Shown here: positions 1 through 7,768 of the stretch, piece after piece
Position numbering within the stretch: the stretch's first letter is position 1
How the letters are laid out: each line of letters begins with the position of its first letter
DNA from: an uncultured Eubacteriales bacterium
Lineage (GTDB): Bacteria > Bacillota > Clostridia > Christensenellales > Borkfalkiaceae
Direction of reading: 5' to 3'
Length of the DNA stretch: 33,232 nucleotides
NCBI GenBank assembly: GCA_902465495.1
Contig: CABQND010000020.1
Location: 1 to 33,232, forward strand
Notes under the pieces: model-generated
Databases searched by the model: none
Seen by the model: only the letters and a program-made list of their open reading frames with translations
What the model was told of the DNA's origin: nothing
Translations under genes and position numbers: made by a program

Positions 1-1
1 C

Positions 2-157
2 AGGGAATTTTATCCAAAGGGAAGAAACCTTTCGAGAGTGAGTCCCGCAACATTAAAAAAGAACCTGGCGTTAATCAACGCCAGGCCCAAGAAAGTTTTG
101 CATTACCAAACTCCGCAAGATTTATTTGAACTAAATCTCTCTAACTGTTGCACTTAG
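2..157 (+). CDS. IS30-family transposase, C-terminal fragment (cut by window edge)
   Basis: Read from base 2, this frame stays open for 51 codons to a TAG at 155-157 and ends in the hallmark tail of IS30-type DDE transposases: an FYPKG segment, then INARPRKVL, then YQTPQDLF, matching the family pattern F(F/Y)PKGT...INNRPRK.LGY.TP.EVF. In this family the segment holds the end of the catalytic domain after the last acidic residue. Only the tail is inside the window, so I cannot tell whether the element is intact. No start codon is visible because the gene enters from the left. The hairpin at 64-85 lies within this coding sequence. The identification is from recognised family motifs, without a database search. 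Confidence 0.8.
   Translation, partial: REFYPKGRNLSRVSPATLKKNLALINARPKKVLHYQTPQDLFELNLSNCCT
64..85 (-). terminator. Possible minus-strand terminator hairpin inside the IS tail
   Basis: A perfect 9-bp stem (64-72 with 77-85, loop AATC) is followed on the minus strand by TTCTTTTTT. It could end the araC-like transcript about 200 nt past its stop codon. It lies inside the transposase coding sequence, so the pairing may be coincidental. Confidence 0.35.
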
Positions 158-286
158 TTTGACAATTCATCCAATTAAAACTATGCAGATAGGAGACGTG
201 TAAAAGAATATGGAAGCAACCTGTTTTTATCAGCAGGAAATATGCAGGTTAAGAGGGAGGATTCTTGCGATGGACGCGGTCGGAAC

Positions 287-1108
287 CTATGTATGAGCCC
301 TTCTGTATTCACGAGGCGTGACACAAAAAAATTTTTTAAAAAGTTTATTAAAGTAACTTAGACTGTTAAACCCGATCATGCTTGAGATCTGTAAGGTTGT
401 AAAATCGGTGTTTTCAAGGAGGGTACAGGCATAATTAAGTTTAATGGCGTTGAAATAGTCTACGATTGTTTGTCCGACATATTTTTTGAAATAAATAAGC
501 ATCATTGACTGCGAATAATGCGTAAAAGAAGCCAATTCTTTCACGCTGTAAGAAAGATATTCCGGGGAATGCATTTTTTGAGTCAGGTCGGTAAGCCAAT
601 GCGGCCAGTCTTTTTTATACGGGTTATTCTGCAATAATAAAATAAAGCAAGAAAGCAGCATATTTTTTAGCAACATATTATAACCGAAATTGTCCTGGGA
701 AGGATTCCAGACAAGTTTGTTTGCCTGATGGATCAAATAGTTATAATCGTCATCATTCAGGCTTGTGCAAACGATCGTATTGGGATCATTGAGAGTATCC
801 AATTTTGTATTCATAAAGGCTTGCAACTGTTCAAAGATGATGGGGGTAAAAGCGATATTGATATGTTGCGATTGAATTGATTTATGCGTTTTGAAGGAAT
901 GGATATCGGTGGGACGCACAAAAATCAGTTCTTTTTGCTGAACGATCGAAGTTTGGTTGTTGATTTTGTGGTGGATGCTCCCTTTGCTTATAATTATTAT
1001 TTCATAATAATCGTGGTTGTGTTCGGGGATATTGTTTTGATTGCACCAATGGAAATCCATTCCGCTTTCAGGATGTTTAAAATCCTCTTTAAAGAAAATC
1101 GTAGGCAT
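287..1108 (-). CDS. AraC-family transcriptional regulator (cupin sensor + AraC DNA-binding domain)
   Basis: Likely local activator of the divergent sugar-transport operon. The N-terminal half has the cupin-like sensor signature EHNHDYYEI, followed by a strand-rich region; the last 100 residues form two helix-turn-helix units ending in the AraC signature (I.SMIGFNSLSYFNKLFKKFFCVTPREYRR). At 273 aa it has the usual length for the family. I start it at ATG 1108. The open frame continues upstream to 1246, but that would run past a perfect promoter and into the divergent gene. An alternative ATG at 1060 has an AGCGGA just before it and would keep the cupin intact. The -10 box ends only 6 nt before ATG 1108, so if that start is used the mRNA is probably leaderless. 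The effector sugar is unknown. Confidence 0.9.
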   Translation of the reverse strand: MPTIFFKEDFKHPESGMDFHWCNQNNIPEHNHDYYEIIIISKGSIHHKINNQTSIVQQKELIFVRPTDIHSFKTHKSIQSQHINIAFTPIIFEQLQAFMNTKLDTLNDPNTIVCTSLNDDDYNYLIHQANKLVWNPSQDNFGYNMLLKNMLLSCFILLLQNNPYKKDWPHWLTDLTQKMHSPEYLSYSVKELASFTHYSQSMMLIYFKKYVGQTIVDYFNAIKLNYACTLLENTDFTTLQISSMIGFNSLSYFNKLFKKFFCVTPREYRRAHT

Positions 1109-1114
1109 GATACT

Positions 1115-1143
1115 ATTATAGATGATTTGAATTCTCTTGTCAA
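1115..1143 (-). promoter_or_regulatory. Consensus sigma-A promoter of the araC-like gene
   Basis: On the minus strand TTGACA (1143-1138), a 17-bp spacer and TATAAT (1120-1115) match the consensus at all twelve positions. The predicted transcription start, about 7 nt past the -10 box, falls on or next to the A of ATG 1108. Confidence 0.85.
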
Positions 1144-1166
1144 GACAGTATCCGAAAAAAAGATTA

Positions 1167-1192
1167 TTGAAAAAAAAAGCAAGTTTTTTCAA
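1167..1192. promoter_or_regulatory. Inverted repeat in the araC/permease intergenic region (candidate operator)
   Basis: TTGAAAAAA at 1167-1175 and TTTTTTCAA at 1184-1192 form a perfect 9-bp inverted repeat with an 8-bp centre, located 37-62 bp before the first permease gene. The position suits an activator site, but AraC proteins usually bind direct repeats and the arms are A/T homopolymers, so this is tentative. I could not find a convincing -35/-10 pair for the permease operon. Confidence 0.35.
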
Positions 1193-1228
1193 AGATAACG
1201 CAAGAAATGCCATTTGATAAGGTGTATA

Positions 1229-2224
1229 ATGAAAACGAAAAATCAATTTGATAAAGAGCGTTTGAATGCAACGGATGAAATAATTGTGTCAGACGGTATA
1301 AAGCGTAAAAAGCAAAAGGAGCGGATATTTTTGGAAGGGAAGATAAAGAAAAAAATCAGCAAAGACGTGATCATTGCATGGTCGATTCTGACGCCGATGC
1401 TCATCTGGTGGCTTGTTGTGAGCGGATTTCCCATGTTGGTGGGTTTTGTTTTAGGTTTTTTCGAGTGGCGGAATGTAAATGCTGTTCCGAAATTTGTAGG
1501 CATCGATAATTTTATCGCCTTTTTCAAAGACGAGACATATTTGGGGGATTTGGGAAGGACGATAGTGTTCGGATTTGGCATCACGCTTGTCACTATGCTG
1601 ACAAGTTTTGCGTGTGCTTTTCTTTTGAACAGAAATATAAAGCTGAAAGGATTTTTGAGGAGTGTATGGTATATACCTGCCGTCACGTCGCCGGTAGCCA
1701 TATCGCACGTAATGTCCTTGCTTTTTGATCCTTTCAAAGGTGTTATCAACCGGCTGTTGGAGGGGGCGGGACAAGAGCCGATCATACTTGCAACCAACAT
1801 CGGATGGAGCATTGCTTTGATATTTATTTATTCGATTTGGAAAGGCTGCGGCTCGGGGGCGCTCATATGGCTTGCCGGTTTGCAATCGATCGATCCGGAC
1901 CTGTATGAAGCGGCGGAAATTGACGGTGCAAACAAATTTCATCGTTTTTGGAGTATTACATTGCCGGGGTTAAAGCCGATTTCGTTATATGTTTTTATTA
2001 CGGGGATTATAAGCGCGTTTCAGATTTACGAACCGATTGCGTTTATTACAAACGGCGGGCCGTACGGGGCGACAAATGTATTGGCGCTGCGGATTATCCA
2101 GGACGGGTATCAGAATTTTAATTTTGGAATGGCGGGGGCAAGCGGTCTGCTCCTGGCAGTTTTGATTATGGCATGTTCGGCGTTTACTTATAAAGCGATG
2201 ACAAAAGACAGGGGCAGTTTATGA
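1229..2224 (+). CDS. ABC sugar transporter permease, MalF/UgpA type
   Basis: Inner-membrane permease of a carbohydrate ABC importer. The 331-aa protein has a charged cytosolic N-terminus of about 45 residues, then six hydrophobic segments, with the EAA loop that docks the ATPase at about residue 227 (EAAEIDGA...F..I.LPGLKP), the binding-protein-dependent transport signature. I choose ATG 1229, with AAGG 6 nt upstream; a TTG at 1214 in the same frame is less likely. The stop overlaps the next start by 4 nt (ATGA), so the two permeases are translationally coupled and should form a heterodimer. The long, lysine-rich N-terminus is usual for the MalF-side subunit. The substrate cannot be read from the permease; the neighbouring mannosidase suggests mannose-containing oligosaccharides. 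Confidence 0.93.
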   Translation: MKTKNQFDKERLNATDEIIVSDGIKRKKQKERIFLEGKIKKKISKDVIIAWSILTPMLIWWLVVSGFPMLVGFVLGFFEWRNVNAVPKFVGIDNFIAFFKDETYLGDLGRTIVFGFGITLVTMLTSFACAFLLNRNIKLKGFLRSVWYIPAVTSPVAISHVMSLLFDPFKGVINRLLEGAGQEPIILATNIGWSIALIFIYSIWKGCGSGALIWLAGLQSIDPDLYEAAEIDGANKFHRFWSITLPGLKPISLYVFITGIISAFQIYEPIAFITNGGPYGATNVLALRIIQDGYQNFNFGMAGASGLLLAVLIMACSAFTYKAMTKDRGSL

Positions 2225-3159
2225 GTGAAGGTATAAAATTGAAGAGAAGCGGTTCAAAGAAGAGGGAAAACAGGGCAGGGAATATTATAGCGTATATTAT
2301 TTTGATCCCGGGCGGATTGATAATGGTATATCCCGTGTTGTTTATCATACTTGCGAGTTTTTTCACGCCTGAGGAATTCAACAGCACGATTCTAAATTTT
2401 TTCCCGATAGCCGAAAACCCGACGGCGGTCAACTGGAAAAATCTTGTTGCGCTCGGGGCAGACAAAGCCATTCGCAATTATTATTTCAATTCTATCTGGA
2501 CAACGTTGTATGCTACGTTTTGTTCGGTGATCACGTCATTTCTTGGCGGATATATTTTTGCGCGGTTAAAATTTCGGGGCAGAAACGCGTTGTTTACGTT
2601 CATGTTGATGACAAATATGGTGCCGGGGATTATTGCAACGCTGCCCACGTATTTGGAACTGGTGCGGTTCCCGTTTTTCGGGGGGAATTACGTCTTTACG
2701 GGCGGCACGGGTTTGTTTGATTGTTATGGGACGTATATTTTATTATTCGGACCATGTTTGAACGTGATGGGAACGTTTTTGGTAAAGCAGCAGATCGAGG
2801 CATTGCCGAACTCATATGAAGAGGCAGCCAAAGTTGACGGCGCGGGATTTTTCAGAATTGTATTTGTCATTGTTTTGCCGTTGGTCAAGCCGATGCTGGC
2901 ATTTATAGCGATCAACACTTCCATCGGATGTTGGAATAACTGGGCAACACCGTTTTACTATACGGAATCTGCTGATTTGCAGACGATAGCGTCGGCAATA
3001 TCCAGACAGTCTATATTTGCGGGAAGAGAAGGGACGATCGTCGATTATCCGGCGATCATGTCTTACAGTTTGTTGCTTACGATTCCCAGTGTAATTTTAT
3101 TTTTCTGTTTCCAGAAATACATCATACAAGGGTTGGTGCATGTAGGTCTGAAAGGGTGA
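2221..3159 (+). CDS. ABC sugar transporter permease, MalG/AraQ type
   Basis: Second permease subunit, 312 aa with six predicted membrane segments. The EAA loop is at residues 201-219 (EAAKVDGAGFF followed by VIVLPLVKP). The N-terminal SGSKKRENRAGNIIAYIILIPGGLIMVYPV layout and the C-terminal end in QKYIIQGLVHVGLKG are typical of the MalG-side subunit. ATG 2221 overlaps the preceding stop by 4 nt. The next gene starts 39 nt later, so all belong to one transcript. No ABC ATPase is encoded here; in Gram-positive bacteria such importers are commonly powered by a shared MsmX/MsiK-type ATPase encoded elsewhere, which I infer for this pair. Confidence 0.93.
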   Translation: MSEGIKLKRSGSKKRENRAGNIIAYIILIPGGLIMVYPVLFIILASFFTPEEFNSTILNFFPIAENPTAVNWKNLVALGADKAIRNYYFNSIWTTLYATFCSVITSFLGGYIFARLKFRGRNALFTFMLMTNMVPGIIATLPTYLELVRFPFFGGNYVFTGGTGLFDCYGTYILLFGPCLNVMGTFLVKQQIEALPNSYEEAAKVDGAGFFRIVFVIVLPLVKPMLAFIAINTSIGCWNNWATPFYYTESADLQTIASAISRQSIFAGREGTIVDYPAIMSYSLLLTIPSVILFFCFQKYIIQGLVHVGLKG

Positions 3160-3197
3160 ATTTCAGCCTCATGAAGAAAATAAAAAGGGAGGAAGAT

Positions 3198-6100
3198 ATG
3201 AAAACAAGGACCGCTTTAATTTGCGCTGTATTGGCGCTGATGATTCTTATGGCAATGTTTGCTTTTGCAGGCTGCGGAAAGGGGCAGGAGAATAATAATG
3301 ATGAGGACAATGAGAATATGTCCGAAACGTTAACGGATTTTGAAGGTTTGGAAATGGGATTAAATGCGCCGGCGGAAGTGATCGACGTAGCAGAATGGGA
3401 TGACGGCAAATCCAACGGGCACTGCGTATTTTCGGCGCGCACGCTGCAGGGACTGATCAACAAAAAGCAGCCTCGCGTGTATATTACCACGCCCGGAAAT
3501 CGAAACAACGTTGATGCCGAAACGGTTCGGTTGCGCATTTTGCAGGAATATGGTGAAGTAGGGCTGAATTGGTTGCCTGAAAATTCTGCGCATAGCGGAT
3601 ATAATGCATTTTTCACGATATGGGACAAATATAAAACGGAAGTGAAGCGTCTGTATGTTTATTCGGACAATCCTTCGCTCAGCGATTCTATGAATGTAGC
3701 GGCGATGCTTGGAGGTAGAAACGAAGGGATCGCCGTGTGTCAGGAACTGGCGGATCTGATCGTTGCCGAATACAGCGGTTTGGAAGTCATCAACGTAATG
3801 GATTATATGGGATTACCCGATGAAAAAGCAAACACATTCGGCATTAATGAATGGATACGCGATAACATGATCGAAGGCAGCAACAAACAATTTGTGTTTT
3901 GCAGTACTCCTTCGCCGCGCGAAGAATTAGAGGACGATTATTTCAGGACGTACGATCTGGCGATCGCAACGGATTCGCTCATTTATTATGCATGGCATTC
4001 TTTGGATGCTGGAAAAGAACTGCAAAAAAGTATTTTGGACCAATTTCCTTCCGCGATTCCGGTCATCGGATGGGGAACGATTGATAACGAGTGGGATTTT
4101 ATCGCGTCTGTCTCCAATTGCGGCAAGTGTGTGCTGGCGTCGGGATGGAATTATGGAAACGGATCGGTTTGGGGGGCATTCCCGTCCTGGTCATATAACG
4201 CGGAAGGGGAAAGTAAAGTTGTAAATCCTGTTCCGGAAAATTTCGAAGTCGCGGACAACCAGGTGTATATTGCTTTTACGATGAGTGACGGCGATTCTTT
4301 GCAAGCGAGTGAAAAAGATACGCTTTGTTTTTGGGAAACGACGGTGCACGGCAACCAGCCGATCGGATGGACAGTACCGGTAATGTTTGCGGATTTTTGT
4401 CCTTTGATATTGGAGTATTTGTACGATACGCAGACGGAAATGGACGATCTCATGCAGGGAGCATGCGGTGCGGGATATATTTATGCGAGCGAAATGCCCG
4501 AAGCCGATTATGAAATTTACCTGCAAAAAACGCAATATTATTTCCGCCGCACGGGCATGAACATGGTGAATTACTGGGACAGGGGTGCGAATTTCAATTC
4601 AATGGTCGGCGTAGATAAAGATCTCATATACAAATACGCTGACATGGTGGATCTCGATGCGATCTGGAGAGGCCATAACTCCCCCGATCCTGATTATGAA
4701 ATATACAATGACACACTGCTCATGTGTGAAATCGGCAACAGAAAGAGCAGCGGAACACTGACGGCTCAGGAGATCATAGACACGATAGATTTTCAGGTAC
4801 AGAACAAAAAACAGGAAAATAAACCTCTGTTTTTGATGATTCAGCTCAGTTGCTGGGGTGACGGTGTTCATATCGTGCAACAGGCGAGAGATATACTGGA
4901 TACGAGAGCGGATGCGGGAAATTACAGTTTTGTAACGCCAACCGAGCTGATTGCGGGGATACGCGCGGCAGAAAGTGGTGAAATTACGGAAGGCACGACA
5001 CCGAAGAACAGAATTCAGACGCTGGATTTTCAGGCGGGCACGGCAAACGATGTCGATTTGGAAGAGCGTCTGATAGTTGAGAATGACAAAAGCTATAATG
5101 CAGAGGACTACCGTTTTACGGACGGCGGGAGCTGGACGTATGAATTCCGTTTCAATGCACCGTTGGAATATTGCACGATCGGGCTTGGCGTCAGAAACCG
5201 TTATAAAATTTCCGGGTCTGTTGACGGAACGAATTTTACCGAACTTGCGAGGCACAGCAACGTATTGGGTGAACATTTTTCCCTTGTCTTTACGCAACTG
5301 GACATAATGAAAGAGCTGCAACCTGCGGATGTATTTTATCTGAAATTCGAAAATACCGATCCGGAACTCGGTTTCGGCCCCAACCTCAACTGGGTAAAGC
5401 TCAAGTACATCACACAAGACGATTCTCCGCTGGTGATTCCTGAAAAAAGCGGGCAGGAATTTGTATTAAATATTGACAACAGTGCTCTTGAACAGAGTTA
5501 TATTGTCGATAAACAGTCGCAATACGGATTATGGCACGAAAATCAAAATTGGCGGTATGCCGATATTAACGATTATTGGGTGTACGGATTTGCATTCGGA
5601 TCCCCGCTCAGCAAACTTTCGTTGAAATTTAATATCAGCGGAACGTACATTATTGAAGGATCTGCAAACGCAAAGGACTGGTTCACGCTTGCGGTCAATG
5701 AAACTTCTGCAAAGATGCTGACTGAAACGCAGTTGAAGTTTGAAGACGCTGTAATGGGTGGAACGTGCTATTATATACGTTTCAGGAATGCGATCACGGA
5801 TTACGATTCGCCGAGTTATGATGCAGTTAAGATAAGCGGACAATTGACGCTGACATACGAATATGCCGACGAATCGGCCGGGGAGATGGAGATTGTTCCT
5901 GCGCCTTGGACGGTTGCGGATGAACCTGAACAAGTGAGCGGAACGCTCACGATTACGGCGGGGCAGGATGCCGATTATATTTTCAGTTTACAGCAACAGG
6001 GAATATATGATGAGGAAAATGGATGCAGGGGTGTAACCGACGACGCATTTTTCTGGTACAGTATCGATCTTGGCGGGAAAGTGCTCTCAGCGACGGTGAC

Positions 6101-6371
6101 CGTGCGGGTGAAAGGCAATTACCTGACGTATTGGAGCTTGGACGGAGGCGATACCATAAGTGAATTGCTCTATGCCAATGCGGAAGAGCCGACTGACGCA
6201 GAAAAAACGCTGGATTTTTTGACGGGAACAGACGGAAAATTTATGTTGAAAATGCAGGCGAACCCGTACAACGGTTCTGAACTTTCCGCATCGTATTATT
6301 CGGTAACCATTGAATATATACTGGAATCGCAAAGTCATGCGGCGGGGCCGGGAGTCGTGGATGAAAGATAG
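3198..6371 (+). CDS. GxGYxYP-family putative glycoside hydrolase, surface lipoprotein with C-terminal beta-sandwich modules
   Basis: A 1057-aa exported lipoprotein. Residues 1-25 are a signal peptide with a lipobox ending in FAGC (Cys26), then an Asn/Asp/Glu-rich linker. Residues about 45-590 match what I know of the GxGYxYP N- and C-terminal domains (putative glycosidases): ARTLQGLINKKQPRVY near the start, FTMSDGDS in the middle and the name-giving motif at 424-430, read here as GAGYIYA, with Ala in place of the final Pro. Residues about 630-740, 764-890 and 900-1050 look like three beta-sandwich segments, probably carbohydrate-binding or discoidin-like. I choose ATG 3198 because GGGAGGAAG lies just upstream; the open frame begins at 3156 inside the previous gene. 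It probably works outside the membrane, releasing or capturing substrate for the neighbouring importer. Catalytic activity in this family is inferred, and I know of no established mechanism. Confidence 0.8.
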   Translation: MKTRTALICAVLALMILMAMFAFAGCGKGQENNNDEDNENMSETLTDFEGLEMGLNAPAEVIDVAEWDDGKSNGHCVFSARTLQGLINKKQPRVYITTPGNRNNVDAETVRLRILQEYGEVGLNWLPENSAHSGYNAFFTIWDKYKTEVKRLYVYSDNPSLSDSMNVAAMLGGRNEGIAVCQELADLIVAEYSGLEVINVMDYMGLPDEKANTFGINEWIRDNMIEGSNKQFVFCSTPSPREELEDDYFRTYDLAIATDSLIYYAWHSLDAGKELQKSILDQFPSAIPVIGWGTIDNEWDFIASVSNCGKCVLASGWNYGNGSVWGAFPSWSYNAEGESKVVNPVPENFEVADNQVYIAFTMSDGDSLQASEKDTLCFWETTVHGNQPIGWTVPVMFADFCPLILEYLYDTQTEMDDLMQGACGAGYIYASEMPEADYEIYLQKTQYYFRRTGMNMVNYWDRGANFNSMVGVDKDLIYKYADMVDLDAIWRGHNSPDPDYEIYNDTLLMCEIGNRKSSGTLTAQEIIDTIDFQVQNKKQENKPLFLMIQLSCWGDGVHIVQQARDILDTRADAGNYSFVTPTELIAGIRAAESGEITEGTTPKNRIQTLDFQAGTANDVDLEERLIVENDKSYNAEDYRFTDGGSWTYEFRFNAPLEYCTIGLGVRNRYKISGSVDGTNFTELARHSNVLGEHFSLVFTQLDIMKELQPADVFYLKFENTDPELGFGPNLNWVKLKYITQDDSPLVIPEKSGQEFVLNIDNSALEQSYIVDKQSQYGLWHENQNWRYADINDYWVYGFAFGSPLSKLSLKFNISGTYIIEGSANAKDWFTLAVNETSAKMLTETQLKFEDAVMGGTCYYIRFRNAITDYDSPSYDAVKISGQLTLTYEYADESAGEMEIVPAPWTVADEPEQVSGTLTITAGQDADYIFSLQQQGIYDEENGCRGVTDDAFFWYSIDLGGKVLSATVTVRVKGNYLTYWSLDGGDTISELLYANAEEPTDAEKTLDFLTGTDGKFMLKMQANPYNGSELSASYYSVTIEYILESQSHAAGPGVVDER

Positions 6372-6383
6372 TGGAGGAACGGA

Positions 6384-7766
6384 ATGAAAAAAATTTTGAG
6401 ATCTGTCTTATTGATTGCTTTGGCGGTATGTTTTGCCGTTCCCGTTGCGGCATGTAATCCGCCGGCGGAAAACAGCGGTACAAAAACGTTGCAGGTTTAT
6501 ATTGACGGACAGACGTGTCTGGTCGGGTTTGATGACATCGATCAGGCAATTCAGGAAGCGGAAGCGAACCTGGCAGACGGCTATATGGATGATACACCGC
6601 ATAACAGGGCAAAAATCGAGAACACAAAACTTCTTCGCGACTATATAAAGTCGCAAGGGTATGCGCTTGATTCACTGTCTTGGGGCTGGGGGGATCAGCT
6701 TACGCAAAAAATGTTGGCAGCATTTCTTTCTCAACAAGGTCCGGACATCATGTTCGGCGAGTCACAGATGCGGACTTTTGCATCGCAGGGATATTTTTCC
6801 CCGTATCCGGAAGATTTGCAGGCATGGATCGTTGAGAATGTCAGTCCGCTTGCCTATAAGGATATGATGCTTGACGGAAAGATTTACGGAGCCACGCTTG
6901 ATCCGTCCATCAGTTTGCTTGTATGGAACAAAGACATTGTCAAGCGGGCGGGGTTGGATGAAAATAAAGCGCCGGAGACGATGGACGAATGGTTTGCAAA
7001 CATGAAAGCGATCAGCGACAATGAAACGTTGCGGAACGAAAAGATATTTGCGGGCGGCTGGTATGCGGGGCCGAATACGGGAGGATATTTACGGACGGGT
7101 GCGGTAATGCGGATATGCGGAGGTTCATTTAAAGGTGATGACGGAGCGCCGCGCGTAAATACGGCTGAAAATCTGGTTGCGTTTGAATATCTGAATAAAA
7201 TGGCTTCTTATAATTTTGACGGAGTAGTGAATGCCCCGAGCGAATCCTATTTTTTCTCGGCGTTTGACACAGGGAATCTTGCGTATATGATCGACGGTAT
7301 GTGGACGTTGAACAATTTGAAGGCGCTCGGTTTGAACTGCGGGTATGCTTTGCTTCCCACTTATGAGGGTAACTCTGCAAACATGCTTATCGGGGCAGGG
7401 TATATGTCTGTTCCCGAATATTCGGAGAACAAAGAAGAGGCATTTGCTCTGATCAAATTTATGCTGGAAGAAGCTTTTCAGACCAATATAGCCAAAGCCG
7501 GCATTCGCCCTCCCGTAACCCTTTCGGTTCTGCAAGCTGACTGGTATAAGGAACAATTTCCGCAGATGCAGGAATTTGCAACTTACGGGTTGGAGCATGA
7601 AATTCTCGGGTTGGACAGTTTTTCACAAGGAGATACGGCAGGGATCTGGACTGAATTCGGAAAACAGCAAAGTCTTGCGATCAAAAAAGGGACGGACATA
7701 TCAGCCATGGCGTCATTGCTTGAAACGGCGCAGACCAATATGATGAAAAGGTATAACGCAAAATAA
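6384..7766 (+). CDS. Extracellular solute-binding lipoprotein (family 1) of the sugar ABC importer
   Basis: A 460-aa lipoprotein that should deliver the sugar to the two permeases. The signal peptide ends in the lipobox VAAC (Cys24). The body has the family 1 binding-protein pattern: GPDIMFGE and the following helix, LDGKIYGATLDPSISLLVWNKD, then PETMDEWFANMKAI, and a C-terminal helical part. The strand before the first helix is longer than usual, with an inserted acidic segment (DDIDQAIQEAEANLADGYMDD). ATG 6384 follows GGAGG at 6373-6377. It sits between the GxGYxYP lipoprotein and the mannosidase, an uncommon order, since binding proteins more often precede the permeases. The ligand is not readable; mannosides are inferred from context. 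Confidence 0.92.
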   Translation: MKKILRSVLLIALAVCFAVPVAACNPPAENSGTKTLQVYIDGQTCLVGFDDIDQAIQEAEANLADGYMDDTPHNRAKIENTKLLRDYIKSQGYALDSLSWGWGDQLTQKMLAAFLSQQGPDIMFGESQMRTFASQGYFSPYPEDLQAWIVENVSPLAYKDMMLDGKIYGATLDPSISLLVWNKDIVKRAGLDENKAPETMDEWFANMKAISDNETLRNEKIFAGGWYAGPNTGGYLRTGAVMRICGGSFKGDDGAPRVNTAENLVAFEYLNKMASYNFDGVVNAPSESYFFSAFDTGNLAYMIDGMWTLNNLKALGLNCGYALLPTYEGNSANMLIGAGYMSVPEYSENKEEAFALIKFMLEEAFQTNIAKAGIRPPVTLSVLQADWYKEQFPQMQEFATYGLEHEILGLDSFSQGDTAGIWTEFGKQQSLAIKKGTDISAMASLLETAQTNMMKRYNAK

Positions 7767-7768
7767 AC

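Larger units (their letters stand above)
1..180 (+). mobile_element. Right end of an IS30-like insertion sequence (outer boundary approximate)
   Basis: The transposase tail stops at 157. IS30-type elements usually carry a terminal inverted repeat of roughly 20-30 bp just past or overlapping the stop, so the right end probably lies at about 146-180. The left end and any target duplication are outside the window, so the exact boundary cannot be fixed. The element sits about 110-130 bp beyond the 3' end of the araC-like gene. Confidence 0.5.

Noticed and set aside
270..296. Tiny plus-strand frame of eight codons with GAGGGAGGA upstream
   Set aside because: The ribosome-site match is good, but the peptide is too short to support and nothing follows it except the antisense of the araC-like gene.
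1225..1230. TATAAT just before the first permease gene
   Set aside because: It overlaps the ATG itself; a transcript from it would lose the start codon and no good -35 is present.
1109..1246. Upstream extension of the araC-like frame to 1246
   Set aside because: It runs through the perfect promoter and overlaps the divergent permease start; the added residues show no family similarity.
4599..5417. Minus-strand frame of 272 codons inside the GxGYxYP gene
   Set aside because: Shadow of the real lipoprotein gene; no ribosome site or recognisable motif.
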